From contig USTJ01000010.1 in the NCBI GenBank assembly GCA_900557585.1, forward strand, positions 1-10,699: DNA of 10,699 nucleotides, in the 5' to 3' direction. Below are positions 1 through 6,963 of the stretch, piece by piece. The stretch comes from an uncultured Eubacteriales bacterium. GTDB taxonomy: Bacteria > Bacillota > Clostridia > Christensenellales > UBA1242. A program made the position numbers and the translations under genes. Below the pieces are notes generated by a model that saw only the letters and a program-made list of their open reading frames with translations, had not been told where the DNA came from and did not search any database. Each line of letters starts with the position of its first letter. Position 1 is the first letter of the stretch.

Positions 1-665
1 TCTTTATTGATTGCAATTGGCGAAATGTTGCAAATTTTTTCAGAATAAACATATCCTTCATAAACACTTGTTGGGTCAGATTCTGGATAATAGTAAACAT
101 ATATCCATTCATCAGAATTTCCACCATTTGGTTTTGAGCCATAACACAAAGCAATATATTCAAGATTCTTTGTCGACGATGGCAAAATGGTCAAAATGTT
201 ATTGGTGTTTTCAGCAGAAGGAGAAGTTCGAAGTTGCGTTCCAGATATCGAAACAACATCACAATAAATATCATCAAGTGTTGGAACAATTGGAACAAAT
301 GTTGCAACTGTAACAGTATCCGAAGCAACAAAACCAATTTTCCCCTTATATTCAACTTTCAAAACTGCCGAACTAACTTCTTGCAAAATGGTAACAAAAT
401 ATGATTCAGGAACACAGAAATAAACATTTGAATATACAGAAGAAGAAATGTCGGTGGTTTTAAATAGAAAGCAGTTTTGTTTTGCCTTCGCATATTTCTT
501 TTTTACCGCTTCAGTCTGCTCTTCGGCAAAGCATATTTTATTTTTCGAAACGCATAATAATGGCGAACCAAACGGCAAAACAACAAACAAAAACAATAAA
601 AAACACGCAATCAAAAATTGCATAATTTTTAATTTTTTATGAACATTATTTTCATTCAAAATCAT
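1..665 (-). CDS. Secreted SH3-like repeat protein, 3' end cut by the window edge
   Basis: The minus strand is open from the edge back to a start near 665, giving about 221 residues with no stop. The N-terminus looks like a signal peptide or anchor: a lysine-containing n-region (HKKLK, residues 9-13), a hydrophobic stretch (about 14-32) and a possible signal-peptidase site near CFA-EE (residue 48). Two SH3-like beta modules follow. The first is at about 65-125 (NCFLFKT, VPESYF, KVEYKGKIGFV). The second is at about 140-212 and carries typical SH3b signatures: LRTSPS, then ILTILPSST, WIYVYY and EGYVYSEK. Such domains usually bind cell wall or act as extracytoplasmic adaptors. An ATG at 623 is an alternative start, but it would remove the positive n-region. 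Neither start has a clear Shine-Dalgarno. The gene diverges from the phage cluster and looks chromosomal (inference); a lysogenic-conversion gene is the alternative. SH3 assignment is fairly secure; the exact function is unknown. Confidence 0.75.
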   Translation of the reverse strand, partial: MILNENNVHKKLKIMQFLIACFLLFLFVVLPFGSPLLCVSKNKICFAEEQTEAVKKKYAKAKQNCFLFKTTDISSSVYSNVYFCVPESYFVTILQEVSSAVLKVEYKGKIGFVASDTVTVATFVPIVPTLDDIYCDVVSISGTQLRTSPSAENTNNILTILPSSTKNLEYIALCYGSKPNGGNSDEWIYVYYYPESDPTSVYEGYVYSEKICNISPIAINK

Positions 666-708
666 GATTAAATTTTAACACTAAATCATGAACTTTTATT
701 GATTGATT

Positions 709-737
709 TTTATATTTTTTTGATGATTTTTCAACAA
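709..737 (-). promoter_or_regulatory. Candidate promoter for the leftward SH3-protein gene
   Basis: On the minus strand, TTGTTG (737-732) and TATAAA (714-709) are separated by exactly 17 bases. The -10 box matches the sigma-A consensus at five of six positions; the -35 box matches only its TTG. Transcription would start about 35-40 bases before the ATG at 665. In sequence this A+T rich such a match can arise by chance, so confidence is low. Confidence 0.25.
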
Positions 738-767
738 TAAAATAATATTTTGTCAAAATGTAAAAAA

Positions 768-802
768 TGCAATAATTTGTCGCATTTTTGCGTTTTATTG
801 CA
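768..802. repeat. Compound inverted repeat (possible operator or att-related structure)
   Basis: The outer arms TGCAATAA (768-775) and TTATTGCA (795-802) are perfect reverse complements. Inside them, CGCA (781-784) and TGCG (789-792) pair around a TTTT loop. The two stems nest with a small asymmetric bulge (TTTGT against TT). No clean T run follows, and the flanking genes diverge, so a terminator is unlikely. An operator, or a structure at the phage boundary, is more plausible. The symmetry is directly visible; any role is inference. Confidence 0.5.
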
Positions 803-877
803 CTATTTTCAACACTTTGACATATATTTTGCGTTTTTCTTGCTTTCAAATTTTAATTATAAAGAGATTATATAACC

Positions 878-2338
878 ATGAAAAAACAAACAAAAAAGCA
901 TGAAAATATTTGTGAAAGTTTAAGTGATTTGAGCACAATTTACAGCGAGATTTTTCGGCGAAAAAACAGTGCTCTATCAAAATATAATACAGGCAAAATC
1001 ATTCATAAAAAGCAACTCGAATTTCACAAATCCAGCAAACGGAATCGTTGGGTTTTTGGTGGAAACCGAAGCGGAAAAACCGAGTGTGGAGCAGTTGAAA
1101 CTGTTTGGCTTGCAAGAGGAATTCACCCATACAGAGAAAACAAAAAAGATGTGTTCGGTTGGGTTGTAAGTCTTTCAACAAAAGTTCAAAAAGAGGTTGC
1201 GCAGGAAAAGATTTTGAAATATCTAGACAGAGAATATATTTCAGAAATCATTATGAACACAGGCAAAAAATCCAGCCCAGAATATGGCGTTATTGACACC
1301 ATTGTTGTAAAAAATTCTTTTGGAGGATTTTCAAAAATCAGTTTCAAATCTTGTGAAGAGGGCAGAGAAAAATTTCAAGGAACCAGCCTTGATTTTGTGT
1401 GGTTTGATGAAGAGCCACCAGAAGACATTTATAACGAATGCAAAATGCGCGTGCTTGATAAATGCGGTGATATTTTTGGAACAATGACGCCACTCAAAGG
1501 GCAAACATATATCTATGACCAAATATACTTAAACTCACAAAACGACTCAGAGGTTTATTCAATTTTTATGGAGTGGGCAGACAACCCATATTTAAGTCAA
1601 GACGAATTAAAAAGGCTTACAAGTTCCATGAGCGAAGAGGAACTCATTTCACGAAGATACGGTAAATTTTTAATGAACAACAAGGGCATGGTTTATAAAG
1701 AATTTGATCCAAACATCCACGTTATCGAACCATTCGAAATTCCGAGAGAGTACTATGACAATATTTCAATTGACCCAGGACTAAACAATCCGCTTTCGGC
1801 ACACTTTTATGCATGCGATTATGACGGCAATATTTTTGTTATTGCCGAGCATTATGAAGCGCAAAAAGATGTTGCGTATCATGCAAGCAAACTAAAAGAA
1901 ATTGCAAAAAATCTCGGCTGGCATTTCAGAAGCGACGGGAAACTTGAAGCACTAATAGACAGCGCCGCAAACCAAAGAACATTGTCTGGAACAAAAAGCG
2001 TAACCGAACTATTTTTCGAAAACGGAATCGCGGTGAATCCAAAAGTAAACAAAGATTTGTTCACGGGAATAAACCGAGTGAAGTCATATTTGAAAAACAG
2101 TAACGGAGAGGCAAAACTTTTTATTTTTTCAAACTGCACAAACCTTATCAGAGAAATCAAGAGTTACTATTGGGGGAAAGGTGAAAACCCAATCAAATAT
2201 GACGACCACTGTCTTGACGAACTTCGCTATTATATAATGTCGCGCCCAGAAAATCAAAAACCAAAAACAGAGAAAACCGAAATTCAAAAGAACAAAGAGA
2301 AACTTTACAAAAACATTTTAAGAAATCGTCACCAATAA
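878..2338 (+). CDS. terL: Phage terminase large subunit (DNA-packaging ATPase and nuclease)
   Basis: This 486-residue protein is the motor that cuts concatemeric phage DNA and pumps it through the portal using ATP. The N-terminal ATPase shows Walker A GGNRSGKT (residues 61-68), Walker B with acidic pair VWFDEEP (174-180) and coupling motif GTMTPLKG (201-208). The C-terminal half has the RNase H-like nuclease pattern: an aspartate in ISIDPG (D299), another in LIDSAANQ (D361) and a final acidic cluster in YDDHCLDE (441-448) that likely completes the metal site. Length is normal for the family. The ATG at 878 has AAAGAG 11 bases upstream, and no other start is as good. It opens the rightward late cluster; a 59-base gap separates it from the next gene. 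All catalytic motifs look intact, so it is probably functional. Confidence 0.96.
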   Translation: MKKQTKKHENICESLSDLSTIYSEIFRRKNSALSKYNTGKIIHKKQLEFHKSSKRNRWVFGGNRSGKTECGAVETVWLARGIHPYRENKKDVFGWVVSLSTKVQKEVAQEKILKYLDREYISEIIMNTGKKSSPEYGVIDTIVVKNSFGGFSKISFKSCEEGREKFQGTSLDFVWFDEEPPEDIYNECKMRVLDKCGDIFGTMTPLKGQTYIYDQIYLNSQNDSEVYSIFMEWADNPYLSQDELKRLTSSMSEEELISRRYGKFLMNNKGMVYKEFDPNIHVIEPFEIPREYYDNISIDPGLNNPLSAHFYACDYDGNIFVIAEHYEAQKDVAYHASKLKEIAKNLGWHFRSDGKLEALIDSAANQRTLSGTKSVTELFFENGIAVNPKVNKDLFTGINRVKSYLKNSNGEAKLFIFSNCTNLIREIKSYYWGKGENPIKYDDHCLDELRYYIMSRPENQKPKTEKTEIQKNKEKLYKNILRNRHQ

Positions 2339-2385
2339 CGTCACTCTAAAAACCGATTTTTAAAACAAAGGTATATCATTAAAAC

Positions 2386-2392
2386 AGGAAGG
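2386..2392 (+). promoter_or_regulatory. Shine-Dalgarno site fixing a GTG start
   Basis: AGGAAGG sits 5 bases before GTG at 2398. It is the best ribosome binding site in the gap after terL and supports GTG as the true start of the following gene. An in-frame TAA lies a short way upstream, so the protein cannot extend far in that direction. Confidence 0.7.
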
Positions 2393-2397
2393 CAATC

Positions 2398-2775
2398 GTG
2401 GCAAAAAACAAAGAACTATACGACAAAATAAAGGAGATACTGATAAAGAAAGCAGAGGGCTATTTTTATTCTGAGGAAAGTTTTGAATATGTTTTGAAAC
2501 CCGAAAAAGAAGAGCAACTTTGTTTTGATGATGTTTTAAATAAAAATGGGAAAAAGACCAATTCACAAGAGCCCCTTAATCTGGTTAAGAAAAAAGTTAC
2601 CTCGCACTATATTCCGCCTGATATGCTTGCTATTAAAATTCTTCTTGAAAATTTTGGGGAGAAGATGAACGACAATCAGTTCGAAACCATGAGCGAAAAA
2701 GAACTTATTGAATATAAAAACAAACTAATAGACAACCTGAACAAACTTTTAAAGGAGGAGAAAAATGACAATTGA
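2398..2775 (+). CDS. Terminase small-subunit-like protein lacking an N-terminal HTH (putative)
   Basis: This 125-residue protein starts with GTG. Its middle resembles the C-terminal half of phage small terminases. LIKKAEGYFYSEESFEY (about 15-31) recalls the 'aLlkkAlGy.yeE...Ey' segment, and KKKVTSHYIPPDMLAIKILL (about 64-83) recalls the 'K.vPPd..A..fwLknR' segment before the oligomerisation region. The DNA-binding helix-turn-helix that normally precedes these is absent, and the upstream frame closes too soon to supply it. The C-terminus (about 90-125) is a charged, probably helical Met-Ser-Glu-Lys region. Small terminase recognises phage DNA and feeds it to TerL; here the gene follows terL, the reverse of the usual order. 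The last 11 bases overlap the next gene, implying translational coupling. The assignment rests on remembered family patterns, so it could instead be an unrelated small packaging-region protein. Confidence 0.55.
   Translation: MAKNKELYDKIKEILIKKAEGYFYSEESFEYVLKPEKEEQLCFDDVLNKNGKKTNSQEPLNLVKKKVTSHYIPPDMLAIKILLENFGEKMNDNQFETMSEKELIEYKNKLIDNLNKLLKEEKNDN
2753..2758 (+). promoter_or_regulatory. Strong Shine-Dalgarno of the zinc-ribbon gene
   Basis: A full-consensus AGGAGG lies inside the 3' end of the preceding gene, 6 bases before the ATG at 2765. It decides the start of the small gene that follows and indicates that the gene is well translated. Confidence 0.85.
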
Positions 2776-2944
2776 AAAGTGTGAAAACAATGTTCGGTGC
2801 AACGTTGCGGGGTGCAACAAAATGGCAACAGCCAACATTGACACAAACGGATTCAAGGGCAACTTGTGCCTTTGTGACGAATGTTTAAAACAACTTGAAA
2901 AATTGATAAAGAAATTTACACAAAACAAAACGGAGAAGAAATAA
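2765..2944 (+). CDS. Small zinc-ribbon-like protein, 59 residues
   Basis: This short gene overlaps the previous one by 11 bases and has a consensus ribosome binding site. The product has five well-placed cysteines: C12 and C17 (RCNVAGC), then C35, C37 and C40 (CLCDEC). The pattern CX4C-X17-CXCX2C suggests one zinc-bound treble-clef or ribbon fold. A lysine-rich helical tail (about 41-59, LKQLEKLIKK) follows and could contact nucleic acid or a protein partner. Its position between the packaging genes and the portal, with only one base before the portal start codon, suggests a role in packaging, head assembly or late control. No specific function can be read from the sequence. Coding status is strongly supported by the ribosome binding site, the spacing and the cysteine pattern; zinc binding is inference. 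Confidence 0.85.
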   Translation: MTIEKCENNVRCNVAGCNKMATANIDTNGFKGNLCLCDECLKQLEKLIKKFTQNKTEKK

Positions 2945-2945
2945 T

Positions 2946-4913
2946 TTGGAAAACAAAAATACAAAAAACGCAAAATCATCATCAATAATTGATAAAAACG
3001 CACACAAAACGGACAAAAACGAGAAATTTGTGTATGACGACATTACAGACAAGGCAATTGTTGATGGTGTGATTTCAGATTTCAAACAGCGTGCAAAAGA
3101 AAGAAAACAATATGAACTCATTTGGGAACTTAACATGAACTTTATGCTTGGCAATCAATATTCAATCATCGGACCAAAGCAAGAAATTGAAGATTCTGCA
3201 AAAAATTATTATTGGGAAGAAAGAGAAGTGTACAACCACATTGCACCAATAATTGAAACAAGACTTGCAAAACTTGGAAAGGTTCGCCCAACAGTTTCGG
3301 TTCGTCCAACAAGCAACGAACAAAGCGACCTTTATTGCGCAAAACTTTCAAAGGCAATCCTGTCTGCAACAACCGACAAAGCAAATCTTTCAGAACTCAT
3401 TACTCTTGCAACTGTGTGGAGTGAGGTTACCGGAACAAGTTTCTATAAAGTCGTTTGGGATAAATCGCTTGGAGACACCCTTGCAACAAAAGACGGCAAA
3501 GAAATCAAAAATGGAGACATTTCAATTTCGGTTTGTCCACCATTCGAAATTTATCCAGACTCATCTAGCGCCGTTGATATTGATTCTTGCGAAAGCATTA
3601 TTCATGCAAGAGCATATCCAGTTTCAAAAATCAAAGATGAATATGGCGTTACTGTTAAAGGAAAGGACATTGACACTTTCACTTTTGAAAATTTCATCAG
3701 TCATGGCACAGTGACCGGATACAGCAACATTCCAAAACTTGCACACTCACTTAAACACGACCATGCACTGGTGATTGAAAAATATGAAAAGCCAACAAAT
3801 CAAAATCCAAACGGAAAACTTACAATTGTTGCGGGAGACAAACTTGTTTATCAAGGTGAAATTCCATTTTCGGTTTCAAAAGACAAAACAAGGTCATACC
3901 CATTCATTAAACAAGTTTCAACATCACAAGTTGGAAGTTTTTGGGGTGTGAGCGTGATTGAACGTTGCATTCCAATTCAAAGAGCATACAACGCAATCAA
4001 AAATCGCAAGCACGAATATATGGCAAGACTGGCAAGTGGAGTTTTAGCAGTTGAAGATGGTTCAGTCGACATAGACAACATTGAAGAAGAGGGTCTCGCA
4101 CCTGGAAAAATTATTGTTTATAGAAATGGAAGCACAATTCCAAAATTTATTGAAGCCGGTTCAATTCCGCACGACTTCAACAACGAAGAAGACAGACTGC
4201 TAAACGAGTTTATCACCGTCAGCGGAGTAAGTGAGTTTATGCGGGACAGCACAGTTCCATCAAGCGTTTCAAGCGGAACTGCTCTAAACCTTTTGATTGA
4301 ACAAGATGAAACTCGACTTTCAGTTACGGCAGAATATATTCGAAGTGCGGTAAAGAAAATTGCACAGTTCATTATAAGACTATACAAGCAATTTGCGCTT
4401 TCAACAAGACTTTCAAGAATCGCAGACGAGAATGGAGAAATTGAAATTTTCTATTGGAAAGGAAGCGAACTTGGAAATGATGATATTGTGCTTGACACAA
4501 TAAATGAACTCACCGAAACCCCAGCACAAAGAAAGAATATGCTTCTTGACCTCTATAAATATGGTCTTTTGAACGACGAGAACGGCAAACTATCCAATCG
4601 AAACCGAGCAAAACTTCTTGAATCTCTTGGCTTTGGTGTTTGGGAGTCGCAACAAGACATCTCTGCACTTCACATTAAAAAAGCAGTGAAAGAGAACATT
4701 GAACTTGAAGACATAAACCCACGAGAAATTGATGACCACGATATTCATATCACCGAACATACAAAATTCTTGCTTTCAAGCGAGTCGGAAAAATATTCAA
4801 AAGAACACATCAAAAAAATTGAAGCACACATTCTTGCACACAAGTCAATGAAATATGCAACAAGTGAACTTGTTAAAGAATGTGCCGAAAACTATAAAAA
4901 TCAACAAGGATAA
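2946..4913 (+). CDS. Phage portal protein, P22-type
   Basis: This 655-residue protein forms the ring at one capsid vertex through which DNA enters and leaves and to which the tail attaches. It starts at TTG, one base after the preceding stop. GGAG lies 10 bases upstream, and the next in-frame Met is residue 64, inside conserved-looking sequence. Family-like features are YNHIAPIIETRLAKL followed by RPTVSVRPTS (about 96-123), an EVTGTSFYKVVWD segment (160-172), CPPFEIYPD (197-205) and an ERCIPIQRAYNAIKNRK stem-region helix (339-355). Near the C-terminus, DDHDIHITEHTKFLLS (597-612) and HIxxH-type helices recall the long P22-like portals. The length is far above HK97-type portals (about 400) and close to the P22 class. 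It is followed by the scaffold and capsid genes, as expected. No truncation is visible. Confidence 0.93.
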   Translation: MENKNTKNAKSSSIIDKNAHKTDKNEKFVYDDITDKAIVDGVISDFKQRAKERKQYELIWELNMNFMLGNQYSIIGPKQEIEDSAKNYYWEEREVYNHIAPIIETRLAKLGKVRPTVSVRPTSNEQSDLYCAKLSKAILSATTDKANLSELITLATVWSEVTGTSFYKVVWDKSLGDTLATKDGKEIKNGDISISVCPPFEIYPDSSSAVDIDSCESIIHARAYPVSKIKDEYGVTVKGKDIDTFTFENFISHGTVTGYSNIPKLAHSLKHDHALVIEKYEKPTNQNPNGKLTIVAGDKLVYQGEIPFSVSKDKTRSYPFIKQVSTSQVGSFWGVSVIERCIPIQRAYNAIKNRKHEYMARLASGVLAVEDGSVDIDNIEEEGLAPGKIIVYRNGSTIPKFIEAGSIPHDFNNEEDRLLNEFITVSGVSEFMRDSTVPSSVSSGTALNLLIEQDETRLSVTAEYIRSAVKKIAQFIIRLYKQFALSTRLSRIADENGEIEIFYWKGSELGNDDIVLDTINELTETPAQRKNMLLDLYKYGLLNDENGKLSNRNRAKLLESLGFGVWESQQDISALHIKKAVKENIELEDINPREIDDHDIHITEHTKFLLSSESEKYSKEHIKKIEAHILAHKSMKYATSELVKECAENYKNQQG

Positions 4914-4918
4914 AAACA

Positions 4919-5647
4919 ATGGAAGAAACAAAAAACATGGAACAACCAAACACTTCTGAAACACTCGAAACTTTGGGTGATCAGAAAGCACAAAATGAAA
5001 ATGTCGAAAAAATTTCAGAGGTGAGTGGCTCCAATTTTGGAAAGTTTAAAGACCCAGCAACTTTGCTTTCAGCATATGAAAGCCTTGAAAAAGAATTCAC
5101 AAAAAAGAGTCAAAAACTTGCAGAACTTGAAAAACAAAATAAAAATATTCAAGAAATAAAAAACGCAAATTTGTTATCAGATAACGAAAATACGCAAACA
5201 GAAACCACAAATGAAGACAAAACATCACTGCAAAGCAAGGCAAAATATGAGGATGAAGATTGGAAAACTTATGCAGAAAACTTTCTTAAAGAAAATCAAA
5301 ATGCCAAACAATATTCAAAAGAAATTTTTGAAATTATCTCTAATGACAAGGTTCTTGCATCATGCCCAAATTGTCTTGAATATGCGTTTGCAATTGCAAA
5401 AAGCAAACATGAAACAAACACTGAAAGTCTTTTATCCGACCAAACATTTATAAGTGAACACATATTGAATAATGAGAACATAAAAGAACAGATCATCAAA
5501 CAATATCTTTGTTCACTTTCAAAAGGATCAGAGGTTCCTCGATTTATTTCTGGGACTACACAAAACATAAGTGTAACAACCCCAGACGCAAAACCTAAAA
5601 CCCTGAAAGATGCATCTATCATTCTTAAAAAACTTTTAAACAACTAA
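4919..5647 (+). CDS. Capsid scaffolding/assembly protein (putative)
   Basis: This 242-residue, highly charged protein is rich in Glu, Lys, Asn and Gln and lies between the portal and the major capsid gene, the standard scaffold position. The N-terminus (1-38) looks disordered. A helical segment with FGKFKDPATLLSAYESLEKE (40-59) continues into a likely coiled coil to about residue 85. After a polar linker, a second helical domain spans about 110-205 and contains a CPNC pair (149-152). The last residues (about 226-240, KPKTLKDASIILKKLL) form a short basic helix of the kind scaffolds use to touch the coat protein. AAGGA lies 8 bases before the ATG, and only five bases separate it from the portal stop. 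No protease active site is evident, so a fused maturation protease is unlikely. The call rests on composition, predicted helices and position. Confidence 0.78.
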   Translation: MEETKNMEQPNTSETLETLGDQKAQNENVEKISEVSGSNFGKFKDPATLLSAYESLEKEFTKKSQKLAELEKQNKNIQEIKNANLLSDNENTQTETTNEDKTSLQSKAKYEDEDWKTYAENFLKENQNAKQYSKEIFEIISNDKVLASCPNCLEYAFAIAKSKHETNTESLLSDQTFISEHILNNENIKEQIIKQYLCSLSKGSEVPRFISGTTQNISVTTPDAKPKTLKDASIILKKLLNN

Positions 5648-5648
5648 C

Positions 5649-5653
5649 AGGAG
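5649..5653 (+). promoter_or_regulatory. Strong Shine-Dalgarno of the major capsid gene
   Basis: AGGAG followed by five adenines precedes the capsid ATG, which fits high translation of the most abundant virion protein. It lies two bases after the scaffold stop codon, so capsid translation may also gain from ribosomes finishing the scaffold gene. Confidence 0.8.
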
Positions 5654-5658
5654 AAAAA

Positions 5659-6864
5659 ATGGTAACATTACAAACAGCAGACAATGCACTTAAAGAAGTG
5701 TATCTTGGCGTTGTTGCAGACCAACTTAACACCTCGGTAAACCCACTTCTTGCAAAAATTAACCAAACAACAAGCGATGTTTGGGGAAAAGAAATCAGAA
5801 AAATGGCTCCTTATGGAATCAATGGAGGAATTGGAGCAGGCGACGAAGACGGCTCGCTTCCAACAGCAGCAGGAAACAACTATGCACAATTTGTTCTTGA
5901 ACTTAAAAACCTTTATGGACGAATTGAAATTTCAGACAAAGCAATCAGAGCATCACAAAATTCAGCAGGTTCATTTGTAAATCTTTTGAACGCAGAAATG
6001 GAAGGGCTTATCAAAGCATCAACCTTTAACTTTGGAAGAATGCTCTTCGGTGACGGCACTGGAATCTTGGCAACAATTTCAACAAACGACACATCAAGCG
6101 TTACTGTTGACACAACAAGAAATCTTATTGAAGGAATGGTTGTTGATATTGTAAACAAAGCCGACGGAACAGTTAACACAGTTGCCGGAAGAAGAATTAC
6201 ATCTATTGACAGAGCGAATAAAAAAGTTACTCTTTCTGGTTCTGCACTTACAAGTGAAGCATTCAAACCTTCAACAAGCCAAACAAATACCTATGCACTT
6301 TGCGTTCAAGGTTCATATGGAAAAGAAATCACAGGGCTTGGAGCAATTTTTAAAAGTTCTGGTTCACTTTACGGGCTTAACCGCTCAACATATAATTGGA
6401 TGGTTCCATACATTTCAAACATTGCAGGTGAAAGCACAATGACAGCAATTTCAGATGTTACAATGCAAAAAGCAATTGACGAACTTGACGAAGTTGCAGG
6501 TAGCAAAGTTGACTTTATCGTTTGTTCAGCAGGCGTTAAAAGAAACTATCAAGAATATCTCAACTCATATCGCTCAAATGTTGATGTCATGGATCTTGCT
6601 GGTGGATATAAAGCAATTTCATATAATGGCATTCCACTTGTTTCAGACAAATTTGTGAAACCAAACACAATGTATCTTTTGAACACAAAAGAGTTCAACC
6701 TTCATCAACTTTGCGATTGGCAATGGCTTGAAGGTGAAGACGGAAGAGTTATCAAACAAATTCAAGGCAAGCCAACCTATTCGGCAACCCTTGTAAAATA
6801 TGCAGATATCATTTGTGACCATCCAGCCGGACAAGCAATGATTGAAGGCATTAAAGAATCCTAA
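5659..6864 (+). CDS. Major capsid protein, HK97 fold
   Basis: This 401-residue protein would form the icosahedral shell. The early region has a glycine-rich loop (GINGGIGAGDEDGS, 53-66) and the strand-helix segment YAQFVLELKNLYGRIEISDK (75-94), typical of an E-loop leading into the spine helix (about 104-130). An insertion domain at about 137-215 is Thr/Val/Gly rich with a beta-hairpin look (VAGRRITSIDRANKKVTLSG). The A- and P-domain part continues with a helix at about 265-281, DFIVCSAGVKRNYQEYL (285-301), then GGYKAISYNGIPLVSDKF (315-332) and NTMYLLNTKEF (336-346). The last two are the common coat-protein pattern of a strand facing a described loop. No N-terminal delta domain is evident, which fits the separate scaffold gene upstream. 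The ribosome binding site is strong and a terminator follows the gene. Confidence 0.93.
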   Translation: MVTLQTADNALKEVYLGVVADQLNTSVNPLLAKINQTTSDVWGKEIRKMAPYGINGGIGAGDEDGSLPTAAGNNYAQFVLELKNLYGRIEISDKAIRASQNSAGSFVNLLNAEMEGLIKASTFNFGRMLFGDGTGILATISTNDTSSVTVDTTRNLIEGMVVDIVNKADGTVNTVAGRRITSIDRANKKVTLSGSALTSEAFKPSTSQTNTYALCVQGSYGKEITGLGAIFKSSGSLYGLNRSTYNWMVPYISNIAGESTMTAISDVTMQKAIDELDEVAGSKVDFIVCSAGVKRNYQEYLNSYRSNVDVMDLAGGYKAISYNGIPLVSDKFVKPNTMYLLNTKEFNLHQLCDWQWLEGEDGRVIKQIQGKPTYSATLVKYADIICDHPAGQAMIEGIKES

Positions 6865-6870
6865 TTTGCC

Positions 6871-6915
6871 ATATTTTCTCTGCAATATTTTTTGCAGAGA
6901 AAATATTATTTTTTT
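6871..6915 (+). terminator. Strong intrinsic terminator after the capsid gene
   Basis: A perfect 15-bp stem (6871-6885 with 6892-6906) encloses a 6-base loop, TATTTT. It is followed at once by a T-rich tail with seven consecutive Ts (6909-6915). It begins six bases after the capsid stop codon. The core CTCTGCAA/TTGCAGAG is the G+C-bearing part of the stem; the base is A+T rich. This is a textbook rho-independent terminator, and it sits in the middle of an otherwise one-directional late cluster. Confidence 0.92.
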
Positions 6916-6963
6916 ACATTTTTGATAAAATAATCACGATTTTTCAAAGGATATCACACTAAA

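Larger units (their letters stand above)
666..877. promoter_or_regulatory. Divergent A+T-rich intergenic region between SH3-protein gene and terminase
   Basis: These 212 bases separate two divergent genes and should hold promoters for both. Reading them, I see an inverted repeat at 768-802, a consensus-like TTGACA at 817-822 with no matching -10 box, and a weak rightward pair TTGCGT (829-834) and TTTAAT (852-857) spaced by 17 bases. Purine-rich AAAGAG at 861-866 lies 11 bases before the terminase ATG and may serve as its ribosome binding site. No convincing gene is present. If this is a prophage, the left attachment junction could also lie here, but nothing in the sequence proves it. Confidence 0.5.

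Noticed and set aside
11..313. Rightward open frame of 100 codons at the left edge
   Set aside because: It is rich in His, Gln and Lys with no domain-like pattern and lies antisense to the SH3-protein gene, whose signal peptide and repeat motifs make a far better reading.
660..691. AATCATGATT palindrome and repeated ATCATGA near the SH3-gene start
   Set aside because: Short A+T-rich palindromes of this size are expected often by chance; no second symmetrical copy supports an operator.
817..822. Perfect TTGACA -35 box before the terminase
   Set aside because: No acceptable -10 hexamer occurs 16-18 bases downstream, so a sigma-A promoter here is not supported.
652..849. Leftward 65-codon frame in the intergenic region
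   Set aside because: It is low-complexity Lys/Asn/Tyr-rich sequence in A+T-rich DNA, has no good ribosome site, and its end overlaps the start of the SH3-protein gene.
3253..3714. 153-codon rightward frame inside the portal gene
   Set aside because: Its Gln/Leu/Phe-rich composition is that of a frame shadow of Ala/Thr/Lys codons, and the portal frame with family-like motifs covers it fully.
5913..6266. 117-codon leftward frame opposite the capsid gene
   Set aside because: It is antisense to clear HK97-fold coding sequence, has no ribosome site, and its Ser/Ile/Val-rich make-up reflects the biased codons of the capsid strand.
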